Notes under the pieces: generated by a model
Database searches by the model: none
What the model was told of the DNA's origin: nothing
What the model saw: the letters and a program-made list of their open reading frames with translations, nothing else
Position numbers and translations under genes: made by a program
Shown: in pieces, positions 62,168 to 64,000 of the stretch
How positions within the stretch are numbered: position 1 is the first letter of the stretch
Layout of the letters: each line of letters begins with the position of its first letter
Assembly (NCBI GenBank): GCA_019550975.1
Contig: SDWH01000005.1
Coordinates: forward strand, 62,001-126,000
Length of the DNA stretch: 64,000 bases
Reading direction: 5' to 3'
Source of the DNA: Bacteroidales bacterium SW299
GTDB lineage: Bacteria; Bacteroidota; Bacteroidia; Bacteroidales; Bacteroidaceae

Positions 62168-62554
62168 TTATGCTTCGTAAAATTCGATGGGAAGTCCGTC
62201 CGGATCCTGCATGAAGAAGAACCGTTTGCCGGTATATTCGTCCGTGCGGACGCTTTCGTGTCCTACCCCTTTGCTCTCCAGCTCCTTGGCCGCCGATTCG
62301 ATGTCTGCCACTTCGAACGCCAGGTGTCTGAGTCCTGCCGCCTCAGGATAGGAGGGCCGTTCCGGAGGGTTGGGAAAAGAAAACAGTTCCACGATATAGT
62401 TTCCGTTTAATGCAAGGTCGGCCTTGTAGGAATCCCTTTCCTTGCGGTAATATTCGTGCTGCAGCTCCATTCCCAGTACACGCGTATAAAAGTCTTTCGA
62501 CTTGCTGTAGTCGGAACAGATAATCGCTATGTGGTGTACTTTGTTGATTTTCAT
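62168..62554 (-). CDS. VOC/glyoxalase-fold protein
   Basis: A 128-residue vicinal-oxygen-chelate protein: MKINKVHHIAIICSDYSKSKDFYTRVLGM, NYIVELFSFPNPPERPSYPEAAGLRHLAFEVADIESA and FMQDPDGLPIEFYEA. The His and Glu positions (HHIAI, ELF, RHLAF, EFYE) match metal-binding members such as methylmalonyl-CoA epimerase/YaeR-like proteins, but the reaction is unknown. The start at 62554 gives the usual domain opening. It lies 19 bp downstream of the tolC gene, possibly by read-through. Confidence 0.85.
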   Translation of the reverse strand: MKINKVHHIAIICSDYSKSKDFYTRVLGMELQHEYYRKERDSYKADLALNGNYIVELFSFPNPPERPSYPEAAGLRHLAFEVADIESAAKELESKGVGHESVRTDEYTGKRFFFMQDPDGLPIEFYEA

Positions 62555-62573
62555 GACTGTCTGTTTGTATGCT

Positions 62574-63908
62574 TTATTCCAGTGTAAGCGGAATCCCTTT
62601 GTAGAAATCCAGTATTTTCGTGCGGAACAGGTATTCATATTTAGCCTGAATGCAGTCGGACAAAGCCTTCATCCAGTTTGTCCTTGCCTCGTTGTATTCG
62701 GTGGCGTTTGCCTTGCCGTTCACATATTTCTCTTTCATCAGCTGGAACGATGATTCCGCCGCTTCGTTGGCGGTTTCGCTGCTGTAGTATTGTGTCTTGG
62801 AGTTTACGGCATTATAGTATGCCTGCTGGATTTCTTTGTAGAGCGATTTTTTCGTTTCTTCCAGCTGCCACGACAGCGTTGTCTGGTCCAGGCGTGCCGA
62901 CCGCACCCTGTTGCGTGTGCTTAGCCGGTTGAAAATAGGAACGCTCAGCGATACGCCTACATACTGGCTGAAGTTGTCGCGCAGCTGGGTTCTGAACTGT
63001 GCATTTTCTCTTCCCGAAACCTTATAATAGTTCGTGCTCAGCCCGGCTCCGAAACTGAGCTGGGGATACCATGCGCTTTGTGCTATCTTGATGCTTTTGG
63101 CCGCTCCCTGCAGACGGTACATGGCCGCCATTACTGCCGGTTTGGTCAGTACGGCCTGATTGTAGATGTCAGCGGGCGAGGTCAGTTCCTTTTCCAGCTG
63201 GTCCATCTTCACTTCCGGTGCCTCTATGTCGAAGTTGTCGGGCGAGGGAAGTTCCAGCAGCTGGCTCAGGTCGAGCAGTGCCATGCTGAGGTTGTTGCCG
63301 GCCTGTACTGCCGAAAGCTGGTCCTGTGCCACCCGTGCCTTGGCTTCCATCCATTCCGATTCGGAGGCTTTCCCGTTCTTGAAGAACGCCTCTTTCTGCA
63401 CGAGCATGTCTTTGCTCAGGCTTACCTGGTCTTCGGCAACCTTGGCCAGTTCCTGGTTGAACAAGACTTGCAGATAGGCCGAGGCCACCTGTATGCTGAT
63501 GTCCTCTTTGGCCTTGTTCAAGTCTTCTACGGCCGCCATGAGGTTCAGTTTCGACAGGGCTATGGTGTTTGGTATCTGCAGGCCTGTAAACAGCGGAATG
63601 CTTGTGCTCACGCTGAATCCCGTGCTTTGCGTGTTGATGCTCTGGTATGTATTGTTCGCCTGCAGGCTTCGTCCGAAGTTGAACGAGTGCGATGCGTTTC
63701 CGTTCAGATCCGGCAGCCGGCTCCATTTGGCTGTATTCAGATCGATCGCGCTTTTATCTCGCGCTGCTTCCTGCTGCTTGACTGTCAGGTTATGGCTGAC
63801 GGCATAGCTGATGCATTTTTCCAGATCCCATCTTTCTTGCGCCGCGCACGGAAGCGTCAGCGAAAAGGCGGCGATGGCTATGCTTATGGATTTGATGTTC
63901 TGTTTCAT
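62574..63908 (-). CDS. TolC-family outer-membrane efflux channel
   Basis: A 444-residue exported protein (MKQNIKSISIAIAAFSLTLPCAAQ). It has two long helical hairpin repeats, RDKSAIDLNTAKWSRLPDLNGNASHSFNFGRSLQ and the related second half (AWYPQLSFGAGLSTNYY ... VPIFNRLSTRNRVRSARLDQTTL), as TolC barrels do. It is preceded, with a 3-bp gap, by the end of a periplasmic adaptor gene, so it is the last part of a tripartite efflux operon whose inner-membrane member lies outside the window. Confidence 0.9.
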   Translation of the reverse strand: MKQNIKSISIAIAAFSLTLPCAAQERWDLEKCISYAVSHNLTVKQQEAARDKSAIDLNTAKWSRLPDLNGNASHSFNFGRSLQANNTYQSINTQSTGFSVSTSIPLFTGLQIPNTIALSKLNLMAAVEDLNKAKEDISIQVASAYLQVLFNQELAKVAEDQVSLSKDMLVQKEAFFKNGKASESEWMEAKARVAQDQLSAVQAGNNLSMALLDLSQLLELPSPDNFDIEAPEVKMDQLEKELTSPADIYNQAVLTKPAVMAAMYRLQGAAKSIKIAQSAWYPQLSFGAGLSTNYYKVSGRENAQFRTQLRDNFSQYVGVSLSVPIFNRLSTRNRVRSARLDQTTLSWQLEETKKSLYKEIQQAYYNAVNSKTQYYSSETANEAAESSFQLMKEKYVNGKANATEYNEARTNWMKALSDCIQAKYEYLFRTKILDFYKGIPLTLE

Positions 63909-63911
63909 GAC

Positions 63912-64000
63912 TTATTTCTCGTTTTTCAGTCCGCGCACGGCGTCATTTTCCTTCAAACCCTCTTTCACTTCCGTGTTGATTCCGTCGCTTATTCCAGTCA
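63912..64000 (-). CDS. Efflux periplasmic adaptor (HlyD/RND-type), C-terminal end only
   Basis: The last 28 residues before the stop at 63912 read TGISDGINTEVKEGLKENDAVRGLKNEK, which is the typical end of the adaptor's membrane-proximal domain (the v-x-x-G-L-x-x-G/N-D-x-V pattern). It precedes tolC by 3 bp. The remainder lies past base 64000. Confidence 0.7.
   Translation of the reverse strand, partial: TGISDGINTEVKEGLKENDAVRGLKNEK

Overview
The window looks like a chromosomal segment of a gut Bacteroidales, most likely a Bacteroides/Phocaeicola-type species. The reasons are a SusC/SusD outer-membrane pair, TonB-linked receptors with carboxypeptidase-regulatory N-domains, a complex I operon with a nuoCD fusion and no nuoEFG, a lipoprotein TamA-like barrel (TamL) beside TamB, and repeated Bacteroides-type promoters (TAnnTTTG near -7, sometimes with TTTG 19-20 bp upstream). 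No rRNA, tRNA, CRISPR array or intact IS was seen.

Layout. 1-3952: housekeeping cluster (nnr on the minus strand; hpt, adk, obgE and a laccase-fold pgeF gene on the plus strand). 3953-5497: a repeat-rich gap with a truncated YkvA-like remnant, a hexapeptide sugar O-acetyltransferase and a MITE-like element. 5498-7609: a stand-alone B3/B4-domain protein, a small basic protein and two outer-membrane barrels. 7724-13703 (minus): manA, a beta-helical lipoprotein with a TonB-dependent receptor, and yaaA. 13813-20349: a TlpA-like thioredoxin, carB, and trpS-murF. 20533-30610 (minus): nuoA-B-CD-H-I-J-K-L-M-N. 30611-31447: a repeat- and G-rich gap with a tandem palindrome array and a 158-bp insertion carrying terminal inverted repeats and a 10-bp target duplication. 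31448-38375 (minus): tamB-tamL. 38498-45100: nucleotidyltransferase, GNAT, M64 peptidase, Lrp/AsnC regulator, thyA-folA, a beta-helix acyltransferase and an AraC regulator. 45595-59153: a polysaccharide/glycoprotein utilisation locus (susC, susD, a DUF1735-type surface lipoprotein, an M60 metallopeptidase, and an esterase/GH95-like chimera). 59279-64000: GNAT, an rRNA m5C methyltransferase, another MITE-like element, a VOC protein, and the tolC end of an efflux operon.

How the genes work together. The utilisation locus reads as a host-glycoprotein (mucin-like) system: an M60 protease with carbohydrate-binding-like modules could cut glycosylated protein, SusC/SusD and the DUF1735 lipoprotein could bind and import glycans, and the last enzyme could trim fucosyl-type or related sugars. 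Complex I without NuoEFG should take electrons from something other than NADH directly, perhaps ferredoxin or flavodoxin. TamB with TamL should serve envelope biogenesis.

The most unusual material is outside ordinary genes: three 21-22-bp-period palindrome arrays with unrelated sequences, three copies of a 130-152-bp terminal-inverted-repeat element, and a separate MITE with a visible target duplication. Inside genes, the strongest oddity is a sialate-esterase N-terminus cut short and joined in frame to a GH95-like glycosidase whose expected catalytic residues differ from the usual pattern. Function calls rest on motif recognition by eye; no database search was run.
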